NCBI RefSeq assembly: GCF_040839445.1
Contig: NZ_JBDPGJ010000003.1
Span: forward strand, 372,001-436,000
DNA length: 64,000 bases
Direction: 5' to 3'
Source: Aquibium pacificus
Lineage (GTDB): Bacteria; Pseudomonadota; Alphaproteobacteria; Rhizobiales; Rhizobiaceae
The notes below the pieces were generated by a model. The model did no database searches, was not told the origin of the DNA, and saw only the letters and a list, made by a program, of their open reading frames with translations. The translations under genes were made by a program, and so were the position numbers. Positions 40,014 through 48,251 of this stretch are shown one piece after another (position 1 is the stretch's first letter; each line of letters starts with the position of its first letter).

Positions 40014-42377
40014 TCAATCCCTCGTCTTCAGGACCGCGACGAGATCGAAGTCCTTGATCCTACGCCAAGCGAACATCGCTGACAGCACAGCGGCCGCGAC
40101 CACCGCCACGCTGGCCACAACGTAGGTCCCCCGATCGATCACCAGAGGCATCCGCATCAGATCGGCATCCATGGCATTCCCCATGATCGCCGCGTTCACG
40201 TATCCGGCCGCCCAGCCAAGCGGCAGCGAGACCACCAGAAGAAGCGCGAGTTCGCCGGCGAGGACCCAGAAGACCTGCCCTTCGCTGAAGCCCAGCACGC
40301 GAAGCGTGGCCAGTTCCGCGGCGCGTTCAGACAGCGAAATCCGCATCGCATTGTAGACCATTCCGAACGCGATCGCGCCCGCCAGACCGGTATAGATCGA
40401 CGCCATTGCCGTGACGATGATGCCGAGCGCGGTCTGAAAATTTGCGAGGGAAATGCCTTGCAGCGCGATGCCGCCGACAGCAGGTGAGGTCTTGACCGCT
40501 TGATAAAGCCGGTCCATCCTGGCCGGGTCGATCCTCAGCTCGGCACGGTCCATGCTTGGACCCTCGCGCAGAAGCCGCGAAAGCGCCGAGAGCTCCATCG
40601 TCGCTTGCAGGCTCAGGAATTCCTCCGTTAGCGCGGTCACTGGCAGCGAGACAGTCCGGCGCCGCGCGCCCAGCAAGTCGATCTCGACGCGGTCTCCGAT
40701 CCCGACTTCCAGCACGCCCGCGAGCCAGGCGTTGATCGCAACGCCATGCGTCGGCGGCGTGACCATGCGCAGCTCTCCATCGACGATACGGCCGAGCATT
40801 GCATCGGCGGGGCGGCCGTACAGCCCGATCCGCCGTTCGGTCGTGCCGTTCCGGATCCGGGCGGGCACCAGTCTGACCGGCTCGGCGGCAAGCACCCCCG
40901 GCAACCGCTCGACGGCACCGAGCGCGGCGACAGGACGCTCAGCGGTGAAGACGAGGGTCGCATCCTGACGTTCGGACAGCATGAACTTGACGTCCACCAG
41001 ATACTCCATCGAATCCGCCAAGTAGAGCGACGCGATCAGGATCGCCGAACTCATGGCAAGCCCGATCATGGTCATGGCCGAGCGAAGGCGGTTCTGGATC
41101 GCGCTGCGAAACGCGAGTTTCGTGAGGGGCGGAAAACTTCTCGTGAGTTTCGACAGCCTGCTTTGGTCATGCCGGAACCGCGGTGGTGCCGCTGGACGCA
41201 TCGCGGCAGCCGGCGAAAGCGCCAGGACCCGCGAGACCGCCTGAAACGCGCCTGCAACTGCGGCCAGCGCCGGCAGCAGGGCAGCCAGAAGATAGATATC
41301 GGCGGCCGGGGCGAAGATCAGCAGCGGAAACCGGAAGTAGTCGGCGTAGAGCCGGGTGACGTATTGGCCAAGCAGCACGCCAGACGTCATACCGGCCAAT
41401 ATCCCAAGAAGGCAGATGCACGCGACGAACTTGAGGTAATGCCCGGCGATCTCTGCATCTCCATAACCGAAAGCCTTCAGCAGACCAATCTGGCCGCGTT
41501 CGAGCAATATGATGCGGTTGAGCGTGAGGTAGATCAGGAAGAACGCGATGCCGAAGAAGACGGGCGGCAGGGTCAGGCTCATACTGTACAACATGTCGAG
41601 CCCGTGGTTCAGGAAGGCATGCGAGAACTGGTCGCGCCGGCCATGCGCGGCCTGGCTGCCATAGCGCTCGAGCAGGACATCGATGCCCGAGAGCACACCG
41701 GCCTCGTTGGCGCCGCGTGTCGTGCGGACAAGCGCGGAGGTGAAGGCGCCCTCCAGATCGTAGATCGCCGCAAGGGCACTTTCGTTCATCCAGACGATGC
41801 CGAAGCGGCGATTGTCCGGCATGATGTCGCCTGGCCCGGCGGCATAAACGAATTCGGGGGAGTAGACGGTGCCGACAATCCGGAGCGTGTACTTCCGCCC
41901 GTTGAGGATGGCGCCAAACCTGTCGCCGGGCCGGAACCCGTGCGCGTCGGCGAAGGCCTGGTTGACGACAACCTCGTCTGCTGAAGCTGCAGCCGGCATG
42001 CGTCCGAGTTTCCGGTAGGGCCGGTTGAGCACCGGCATCGCCCCGTCCGGGACCGAGACGAAGAGGCCCATGGCCGGCTCTTGCATCCGGTCGATTTCGA
42101 CAAGCGCAGAATTGACGATTCTGGTCTCGACGGTCGCGACACCCGGGAGCCTGGCAATCCGGTCCGCAACGCTGCGCGGCGCGCGATCGACGCGGACGAA
42201 CACATCCGCGAAGCGCTGACGCTCGTAATAGGCGATACGTGTTTCCTCGAGCGAGCGATAGGAACCGATGGCCAAGAGTACCGTCGCGACGCCCGCCGCC
42301 ATCACGAGCGAGATCGCGGTGACCTGGGCCCAGAGCCGCCGGACGTCTCGCAAGAGCTTCTTGTCGAGCGGATGCAT
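40014..42377 (-). CDS. FtsX-like ABC exporter permease
   Basis: A 787-residue permease with an N-terminal membrane helix (AQVTAISLVMAAGVATVLLAI), a large periplasmic domain, a first block of three helices (VFFGIAFFLIYLTLNRIILLERGQIGLLKAFGYGD), a second periplasmic domain and a final FtsX block (GMVYNAMRISLSERAAELATLRVLGFSEGQV, with two further helices). This duplicated architecture is typical of exporters with eight or more helices. The start follows AAGGGGGGATTGG. It heads an operon with HlyD-type and ATPase genes; the substrate is unknown. Confidence 0.9.
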   Translation of the reverse strand: MHPLDKKLLRDVRRLWAQVTAISLVMAAGVATVLLAIGSYRSLEETRIAYYERQRFADVFVRVDRAPRSVADRIARLPGVATVETRIVNSALVEIDRMQEPAMGLFVSVPDGAMPVLNRPYRKLGRMPAAASADEVVVNQAFADAHGFRPGDRFGAILNGRKYTLRIVGTVYSPEFVYAAGPGDIMPDNRRFGIVWMNESALAAIYDLEGAFTSALVRTTRGANEAGVLSGIDVLLERYGSQAAHGRRDQFSHAFLNHGLDMLYSMSLTLPPVFFGIAFFLIYLTLNRIILLERGQIGLLKAFGYGDAEIAGHYLKFVACICLLGILAGMTSGVLLGQYVTRLYADYFRFPLLIFAPAADIYLLAALLPALAAVAGAFQAVSRVLALSPAAAMRPAAPPRFRHDQSRLSKLTRSFPPLTKLAFRSAIQNRLRSAMTMIGLAMSSAILIASLYLADSMEYLVDVKFMLSERQDATLVFTAERPVAALGAVERLPGVLAAEPVRLVPARIRNGTTERRIGLYGRPADAMLGRIVDGELRMVTPPTHGVAINAWLAGVLEVGIGDRVEIDLLGARRRTVSLPVTALTEEFLSLQATMELSALSRLLREGPSMDRAELRIDPARMDRLYQAVKTSPAVGGIALQGISLANFQTALGIIVTAMASIYTGLAGAIAFGMVYNAMRISLSERAAELATLRVLGFSEGQVFWVLAGELALLLVVSLPLGWAAGYVNAAIMGNAMDADLMRMPLVIDRGTYVVASVAVVAAAVLSAMFAWRRIKDFDLVAVLKTRD

Positions 42378-42633
42378 CCAATCCCCCCTTCATGAAGCCG
42401 CGAACCCTGCCAAGCACACCTGTGCCCTCAGGGCGTACTCGAGCCTCGGAATCGGGTTAACCCGGTCAGGGCGGCGAGACTATGTGACCGGCCTGCCCAA
42501 CCGAGTTTGCCGGAATGCCACTCATTCTATCAAAGTTCTTATACGGGTTCGACATGTATACGCGCTATTCGCTGGCGTGGCAGTCTCACGTTAAGTGGCT
42601 GGCGGTCGCACTAGGCCGCCAGTATTGGAAACC

Positions 42634-42711
42634 ATGCGCCGAGTTTCCTACGCCTGCCACCGTTTCCCGCCAGTGATTTTCCATCGTGCCGTCTGGCTCT
42701 CCTTCGGCTTT
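42634..42711 (+). pseudogene. IS6-family transposase N-terminal scrap 1
   Basis: The ATG at 42634 opens MRRVSYACHRFPPVIFHRAV followed by WLSFGF, similar to the first ~26 residues of IS6-type transposases (xHRFPPExIxxAVWLYxRF). Homology is then lost. A second, different fragment lies 146 bases downstream. It marks a past insertion. Confidence 0.5.
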
Positions 42712-42856
42712 GAAATCCCATGTGGTCGGCTCCTCTCCTGTGTTGGCTGTCACACAGCACCAACATGGCAGAATGCGATGCCGTTCGGGTGGAGCCGTCC
42801 ACACCATCAGACAAACTCGGCTTGGGACGAGACAGGGCGCTGGCTAGTCTGCGCGC

Positions 42857-43090
42857 ATGACCAAGCGCACACCTTTCCAGTACTTCAAGATGAACGAAGA
42901 GATCATCCGCCTAGCGGTGATGATTTATGTCCGCTTCCCGCTCTCGCTCCGAAACGTCGAAGACCTGCACGATGAGCGCGGCATCAATGCACGCCACGAG
43001 ACAGTCCGGTTTTGGTGACACAGGTTCGGCCCGATGTTCACCTCTGAGATCCGCAAACGACGGATCGAAGGCATGCGATCCAGCCCCTAG
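42857..43090 (+). pseudogene. IS6-family transposase N-terminal scrap 2
   Basis: MTKRTPFQYFKMNEEIIRLA and VMIYVRFPLSLRNVEDLHDERG match the start of IS6/IS26-type transposases. At 43016 a TGA replaces the second Trp of RFWWHRFGP; homology continues in frame (HRFGPMFTSEIRKRRIEGMRSS) until TAG at 43088. The catalytic DDE domain is absent. It is a clear remnant of about 78 codons. Confidence 0.8.
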
Positions 43091-43600
43091 GTCGTTAGGT
43101 TCGTTGCCAGTTCCATTTGATGCGCTTGGGATTCCAACCCTAGTGCAGTGGTAATAATATCAGTGACTTAGGAGGCAGAGAACGTTCGATCCCGGTCCCG
43201 TCCCGTCCCGTCCGCCATTGCTTCAATGAAATCAGCAAGTTAAAATATAGTTGTTTACGACGAAACCGATCTCGTTGAGGATATCCCGATAGTGATCCTC
43301 GTGGTGTCGTGCGTGTTCACAATGGTTCCAAAGCGTGATTGCGCTCGATCTGGCATTCCACGACATTGCTTCCACGTAGAAGGTGGAGAAATTCATGCAA
43401 TCTTTGAAGCAAATCCGGTCGGAAGGAATACACTTGAGATTTTCCCTAAACTCCGCGCGTCCTCGGGCACGCCGAACACGCCTGATCCTGCGCGACGCTG
43501 TCCGGAACAGGACCGTATGCGGAGCCGCCGGGTGAGTTCGAAGCCCATTGGGGTCTAAGAGATGTAGCTCCCGCAATTGCCTGACCAGGGAAACGAGTTG
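43091..43600. other. 510-base AT-richer gap with short tandem repeat
   Basis: Lower GC than its surroundings. GTCCC is repeated three times at 43195-43209. A 114-residue minus-strand frame (43576 to 43232) includes FSTFYVEAMSWNARS and ITLWNHCEHARHHEDHYRDI, which is not obviously a shadow, but its N-terminal half is Arg-rich and no ribosome site is clear. I do not call it a gene. Confidence 0.4.
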
Positions 43601-45709
43601 CTACGCGGGGTCTCCGGCCACAGGTGCTCTTACGCTCATCAGAACGTCCAGGATTCGAACGCCGTCGCCCTTGGCGTAGACGGCAATCGGATTGATCTCG
43701 ACCTCCGAGATGTCCCCGTCTTCCAGGATCAGGCGGCCAAGCCGGTCGAGCAGGTCCACAACGGCTTCGACATCGAGCGCGCTGGAACCGCGATAACCGT
43801 CGAACAATCGAGCCCCCCTGAGGCTCCGCAGTGCAACTTCGATGTCGGACCGCGGCGATCCTGCCGGAACCAGGGCAACATCGTCAAGCAACTCGGTGAG
43901 CACGCCGCCGAGACCTGCCACGAGCACTGCGCCCCAAGACGGATCGCGGCGGGCGGACACAACCATTTCCAGGTCCGGACGCGGCGCCATTTCCTCGACG
44001 AGCATCCCATCCGGTCCAGCGTCGGCGGTTGCCGCAGCGACGCTCATTGCCACCGAGGCGAAGGCCTCCCTAAGCGCCGCCTCGTTGGCGATCCCGAGCC
44101 GGACGCCTCCGACGTCGGTCTTGTGGACAATCGCCGCCGACTGGACTTTCAGAGCGACTGGATAGCCGATTTCGCTCGCGATCCGGACCGCCTCGTCGGC
44201 GTCGCGCGCCAGCGCTCCTCGCGGAATTCCAAAGCCCGCCCGCTCCAGGCGTCGCTTGCCGCGATACTCGGCCAGCGCCTCGGCCTCGCCGGATGCCGCG
44301 AGAGCCGCTGCCGGAAACTGCCGGGCTTCCCGGAACCGTGCGATACCGGCAAAAGCCCGCATCGCGCGTTCCGGCGAGCGAAAGAATGGCACACCGGCCG
44401 CGCGCACGTCGGCCATGAACGCGTCGGACATGGGCAGTTCGTCGCCGAGAAACGCGAGGGCTACCGGTTTGTCCGATGATGCAAGCACGGGCTTCAGCGA
44501 TTCCCATTTTGCAAGGACCTGTTTGGGCGCTCCCCCCATGGCAGCGACCAACAGTGCATCGACCGAATCATCGGCGAGCATCGCCGCGCAGCTGTCGCCG
44601 AACAGGTTGGGCTTGCTCATTCCCATGGCCGTTATGTCGAGGGGATTGTCGATGGTTGCGAAGTCGGGCAAGATTCCCGAGAGCGCCTGCGAGGTCATCG
44701 GACGCAGGTCCGGCAGAGCCAGACCGATCTCCTCGCAGAAATCGAGACAGAAGCCGCGAACAGCGCCGGAGTTGGTGACCACGCCGAGACCGCGGATCCG
44801 CGCCGAGGGGTAGCGGTGCCGCAGCAGCGTCGTGTCGAAGAGTTCGTCGAAACTGTCCACGAGCGTGACCGCGGACGAGCGCACGAAGGCCTCCATGACC
44901 TCATGGTCTCCGACCATCGCACCGGTGTGAGACTGTGCCGCCTCCCGCGAGCGCTGACTGCGTCCCGGGTGCATCAGCACCACCGGTTTGCCGCGCTGCC
45001 ATGCGCGCTTGGCGAAATCAAGGAAAGCGGCGGGGTCCCTGATCTGCTCCACGAACGCCGCGAACGTGGCGACGGCGGGATCGTCGAGCAGCCCGGTGAG
45101 TACCTCCTCTGCCGAAAGTACCGCTTCGTTGCCGGTCGAGATTGCGTAGGCGACGGGCAGGCCACGGCTGCGCAACGCATCTCGTATATTGCCTGTCATC
45201 GCACCGCTCTGGGCCACGACTGCCACACCCGCTTTGGTCAACGCAACCGGCTGCATCCGCTCGAAGGTAACCGGCACCCCGGCTACGTAGTTCGTGAAGC
45301 CGAGGCAGTTCGGACCGAGGACCGCCATTCCCGCCGCGCGGGCGATGCGGGTTATCTCCGCCTGTTCCTCGGCCCCTGCGGTGCCAAGTTCTGCGAATCC
45401 GGATGCGAAGATAACCGCTGCGCCGACACCTGCGGCGGCGCATTCCGCTATCGTCTGGCGCACCGCGGCGGCTGGCACGACGAGCGCCGCGAGATCGATT
45501 CCCTCCGGCAGATCGGCGACCGACCGAATGCAGGCGATGCCGTCGATGCTCTCGAAACGTCGGCTTACCGGCAGAATCTCGCCCTCGTAGCCGAATGCCG
45601 CCAGGTTGGCCATGACGTTGTTGCCCAGGCTGAACGGTTCCGCGGAGGCGCCGATCACCGCAATCGAACGCGGTCGCAACAGCTTCTCCACACCCGGCAC
45701 CACCGCCAT
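43601..45709 (-). CDS. ferA: ADP-forming acyl-CoA synthetase, FerA-like (feruloyl-CoA synthetase)
   Basis: A 702-residue single-chain NDP-forming acyl-CoA synthetase. It contains the CoA-binding domain (RPRSIAVIGAS), the ligase domain with phosphohistidine motif AAQSHTGAMVGD, and the ATP-grasp part (YPVALKVQSAAIVHKTDVGGVRLG, VEINPIAV). FerA of Sphingobium SYK-6, which activates ferulate, belongs to this type. The assignment here comes from the gene directly upstream, a feruloyl-CoA hydratase-lyase four bases away, and a divergent MarR gene, the same set as ferBA/ferC. Without that context it would be called acetate-CoA ligase-like. Confidence 0.82.
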   Translation of the reverse strand: MAVVPGVEKLLRPRSIAVIGASAEPFSLGNNVMANLAAFGYEGEILPVSRRFESIDGIACIRSVADLPEGIDLAALVVPAAAVRQTIAECAAAGVGAAVIFASGFAELGTAGAEEQAEITRIARAAGMAVLGPNCLGFTNYVAGVPVTFERMQPVALTKAGVAVVAQSGAMTGNIRDALRSRGLPVAYAISTGNEAVLSAEEVLTGLLDDPAVATFAAFVEQIRDPAAFLDFAKRAWQRGKPVVLMHPGRSQRSREAAQSHTGAMVGDHEVMEAFVRSSAVTLVDSFDELFDTTLLRHRYPSARIRGLGVVTNSGAVRGFCLDFCEEIGLALPDLRPMTSQALSGILPDFATIDNPLDITAMGMSKPNLFGDSCAAMLADDSVDALLVAAMGGAPKQVLAKWESLKPVLASSDKPVALAFLGDELPMSDAFMADVRAAGVPFFRSPERAMRAFAGIARFREARQFPAAALAASGEAEALAEYRGKRRLERAGFGIPRGALARDADEAVRIASEIGYPVALKVQSAAIVHKTDVGGVRLGIANEAALREAFASVAMSVAAATADAGPDGMLVEEMAPRPDLEMVVSARRDPSWGAVLVAGLGGVLTELLDDVALVPAGSPRSDIEVALRSLRGARLFDGYRGSSALDVEAVVDLLDRLGRLILEDGDISEVEINPIAVYAKGDGVRILDVLMSVRAPVAGDPA

Positions 45710-45713
45710 GGGG

Positions 45714-46583
45714 CTAACCGTTTCGTTCGTAGGTCTGCAGCCCCGGACGATAGGATTTTTCGTCGAGGAACTGCCTCATGCCCGCCTGGTCGCCCTTCTC
45801 GGGGTCGCGAAACTTGGTCGCGTCCGACTTCGCCATCAGGTACTCGAGCGCCGACTCCCATGACATCGACTTGACGTGGTGATAGGCGGTCTTGGCGGCG
45901 CGAAGAACGAACGGGTTCTTCGCCTTCAGCGTCTCTGCCAGCGCCCTGGTGCGGTCCCGAAGTTCCTCACGCGGCACCGCGATGTTGACGAGGCCAAGTT
46001 CCTTTGCGCGACGGCCGTCGAATGTTTCACCGGTCATGATGTAGTAGAGGGCGTCGCGCTGCGACATGACCTCCGCAACCGATTTGGTGACGATACCGGC
46101 GGGGATGATCCCCCAATTGATTTCGGAAAGGCCGAAGACCGCATCGTCCGCCGCGACGGCCAGGTCGCAGCCAATGAGGACCTGGAAGGCGCCACCGAAG
46201 CACCACCCGTTCACCATCGCGATCGTCGGCTTGCGGAAATACATCATTCGGCGCCACTGCCAGGCCGCATTCGATGCATAGAGCCGCTCCCGATCGAGTG
46301 GTGGTCCCGCATCGGGCACGCGGAAGTACTCCTTCAGGTCTTGGCCCGCCGAGAAGGCGTCGCCGGCCCCGGTGATCACCACCACGCCAACGGAATCGTC
46401 CTCCTCCATCGCATCGAGCACCGCAATCATTTCACGGACGATGCCGGGATTGATCGCATTCTGCTTTTCGGGACGGTTGAGGGTGATCCACGCAATCCCG
46501 TCTTCGGTTTCGACCGTGACGAATTCCCCCCAGCCGCGACCGCTTCCCTCCTTGGCCCCGCCCGTTGCGATTGCGGCTGTCAT
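45714..46583 (-). CDS. ferB: hydroxycinnamoyl-CoA hydratase-lyase, FerB-like
   Basis: A 289-residue crotonase-family enzyme. It splits feruloyl- or p-coumaroyl-CoA to an aromatic aldehyde and acetyl-CoA. It matches the family along its length: LNRPEKQNAINP, GQDLKEYFR, AMVNGWCFGGAF, FGLSEINWGI, YYIMTGETFDG and the tail QFLDEKSYRPGLQTY. By alignment with the Pseudomonas fluorescens enzyme, Tyr75, Glu143 and Tyr239 are kept as Tyr86, Glu154 and Tyr248, but Met70 and Ser123 are both Gln (81 and 134). The start follows GGAGG. The aldehyde product needs a dehydrogenase that is not in this window. Confidence 0.88.
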   Translation of the reverse strand: MTAAIATGGAKEGSGRGWGEFVTVETEDGIAWITLNRPEKQNAINPGIVREMIAVLDAMEEDDSVGVVVITGAGDAFSAGQDLKEYFRVPDAGPPLDRERLYASNAAWQWRRMMYFRKPTIAMVNGWCFGGAFQVLIGCDLAVAADDAVFGLSEINWGIIPAGIVTKSVAEVMSQRDALYYIMTGETFDGRRAKELGLVNIAVPREELRDRTRALAETLKAKNPFVLRAAKTAYHHVKSMSWESALEYLMAKSDATKFRDPEKGDQAGMRQFLDEKSYRPGLQTYERNG

Positions 46584-46623
46584 CGGAATCCTCCATGGAC
46601 TACATTAATCAAGGTCCCATAAA

Positions 46624-46639
46624 TAAGGTAACCTGATAT
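46624..46639 (-). promoter_or_regulatory. shared motif ATATCAG-N3-ACCTTA at the ferB promoter
   Basis: On the minus strand a perfect TTGACA (complement of 46640-46645) is immediately followed by ATATCAGGTTACCTTA. The same word ATATCAG-N3-ACCTTA occurs at 47266-47281 before the ABC transporter operon. It contains the small inverted repeat AGGT-A-ACCT (46626-46634). The MarR protein encoded beside it is the natural binding partner. Confidence 0.6.
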
Positions 46640-47148
46640 TGTCAAGCGAGAGACCTACCCGAGAAGGCCGCAAGGGATTGCGGCCGCGATCGATCTACCT
46701 CCTCAACCAAACGAATCAGGCCATGCGCACGCAGCTCGAGCAAGAGTTGCGGGCAGTCGGTCTCACCGGAATCCAGTACACCGTGCTCAGCATCGTCGGC
46801 TCCCGTGAAGGGATCTCCTCGGCGGAGCTGTCGAGGCGTTTCTTCGTCACGCAGCAGTCGATGATCGAGATCGTTGCGGGGCTGGAGCGTCGCGGTCTGC
46901 TGCACCGCTCTCCTAACCCTCAGAACCGGCGCATTCTCGCTGCCGCGCTCACCCAAGCCGGGCGGGAGATTCTGGCCGAGGCCGACGCCATCGCCGACTC
47001 TGTCGAAAGCTCGGCTTTCTCGTCTCTGTCCGAAGATGACTTTTCGGAACTGCGCAGAATCCTTTCGGGACTGCTCCGCGAACTTCGCGCCTCCCACGCC
47101 AAGACCGCATCCGAACAGCGCGACGTGCTCAGATCTCTCGGATCCTGA
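46639..47148 (+). CDS. MarR-family regulator (FerC-like)
   Basis: A 169-residue MarR protein. The winged helix is GLTGIQYTVLSIVGSREG, SSAELSRRFFVTQQSMIEIVAGLERRGLL (in family order) and the wing RSPNPQNRRILAAALTQAG. The start shown is TTG 46639; ATG 46723 is an in-frame alternative but would remove the first dimer helix. It is divergent from ferB, like ferC in SYK-6, which represses ferBA until hydroxycinnamoyl-CoA is present. It probably controls both ferBA and the ABC transporter operon. Confidence 0.85.
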   Translation: MSSERPTREGRKGLRPRSIYLLNQTNQAMRTQLEQELRAVGLTGIQYTVLSIVGSREGISSAELSRRFFVTQQSMIEIVAGLERRGLLHRSPNPQNRRILAAALTQAGREILAEADAIADSVESSAFSSLSEDDFSELRRILSGLLRELRASHAKTASEQRDVLRSLGS

Positions 47149-47238
47149 TCTGGCATCGGCAGCCGGCGGCGGTTGATTCCCATGGAACCGAGGCCGGGCC
47201 GACGGCAGATGCAACGGCGAAGAGCATTGCACTTACCC

Positions 47239-47281
47239 TTGACAGGATTGAAATAAGCAATCCTTATATCAGACAACCTTA
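47239..47281 (+). promoter_or_regulatory. promoter/operator of the ABC transporter-amidase operon
   Basis: TTGACA (47239-47244) is followed by a perfect 7-bp inverted repeat, AGGATTG-N7-CAATCCT (47244-47264), and by TTATAT as a possible -10 with a 19-base spacer. The shared motif ATATCAG-N3-ACCTTA occupies 47266-47281. RNA polymerase and two possible regulatory sites therefore overlap within 43 bases. Confidence 0.55.
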
Positions 47282-47297
47282 CAAGGGAGGACGAGTG

Positions 47298-48242
47298 ATG
47301 CTGGGCACATTGCGCCGTATTTTGACTGCCGTAGGGCTCGCCGGTGGACTTGCCGTCACCGGTGCCGCGGCAGATCCCATCCGGGTGAATTTCGTACCGA
47401 TCAGCGATGGTCTCCCGCTCTTCGTGGCCGAGGACCAAGGGTTCTTCGACAAGCGAGGGCTGGACGTCGAACTGACGGCGGCGCCGAACCCCTCGGTGAT
47501 GATCAGCGCGATCGCGTCGGGGTCGGCCGAGGTAGGGCACACCGTGCTCATCCCGGTCCTTGCCGCCTGGCAGGCAGGCATAGAACTCTCGGTAATCGCG
47601 GGAGCATCGGCCTTCCCCTCGGTCCAGCCGCCGGCTGTCGGCGTGCTCGCGCGCAAGGACAGCAACATCAAGTCGCCAAAGGAACTCGAGGGCAAGACGG
47701 TCGGCGTAGTCGGCCTGGAATCGTATCACCAGGCGATGGTGCAACGTTGGATGCGGGAAAACGACAGCGACTACTCGAAAGTCCGTTTCGTGGAGGTGCC
47801 GTTCCCGCAGATGCAGGACCTGCTGACCAGCGGCAACGTGGATGCGGTCGTATCCGTCGATCCCTTCTACTCGAAGATGATCAAGGAGGGCGCCGGCTAT
47901 GACTTCGGCGACTTCGTCGCGACGATGCCCGACGGGGCGCCCATCGTCATCTTCGTTTCTTCCCGGGAATGGGCCGAAGACCATCCAGAGGAAGTGAAGG
48001 GGTTTCGAGATGCCCTCGCGGAAGCGGCCGAGTTCATCAAGGCGAATGACGCGGAGGCACGCAAGAGCTTCGCAAAATGGACCAAGCTTCCGGAGCCGGT
48101 AGTGGCGACCTCCCGTTGGGGCACCTTCACCTCCGTGGTGCCGGCTGAGGGGATCCAGTACTGGATCGACACGATGAAGGATCAGGGGATGTTGTCATCG
48201 GACGTCGAGGGGAAGGATCTGATCCCGTCCTACTTCAGGTAG
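47298..48242 (+). CDS. NitT/TauT-type ABC transporter solute-binding protein
   Basis: A 314-residue binding protein of the TauA/NMT1-like group. A signal peptide ends at GAAADPIRV. The body has NFVPISDGLPLFVAEDQGFFDKRGLDVELTAAPNP split in family order, MISAIASGSAEVGH, PKELEGKTVGV and SGNVDAVVSVDPFYSKM. ATG 47298 was chosen over the preceding GTG; GGGAGG lies eight bases upstream. The ligand is probably a hydroxycinnamate or derivative, judged from the shared regulatory motif. The family also binds taurine, nitrate, riboflavin and pyrimidine precursors. Confidence 0.88.
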   Translation: MLGTLRRILTAVGLAGGLAVTGAAADPIRVNFVPISDGLPLFVAEDQGFFDKRGLDVELTAAPNPSVMISAIASGSAEVGHTVLIPVLAAWQAGIELSVIAGASAFPSVQPPAVGVLARKDSNIKSPKELEGKTVGVVGLESYHQAMVQRWMRENDSDYSKVRFVEVPFPQMQDLLTSGNVDAVVSVDPFYSKMIKEGAGYDFGDFVATMPDGAPIVIFVSSREWAEDHPEEVKGFRDALAEAAEFIKANDAEARKSFAKWTKLPEPVVATSRWGTFTSVVPAEGIQYWIDTMKDQGMLSSDVEGKDLIPSYFR

Positions 48243-48251
48243 CAGGCGACG

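Noticed and set aside
43195..43209. GTCCC repeated three times, considered as a start of a repeat array
   Set aside because: Too short, with no spacers; a simple-sequence repeat. No CRISPR-like array was seen anywhere in the window.
43232..43576. 114-residue minus-strand frame in the AT-richer gap
   Set aside because: Part of it looks protein-like, but the N-terminal half is Arg-rich, no ribosome site is visible and no family is recognised; left as a note in the gap entry.
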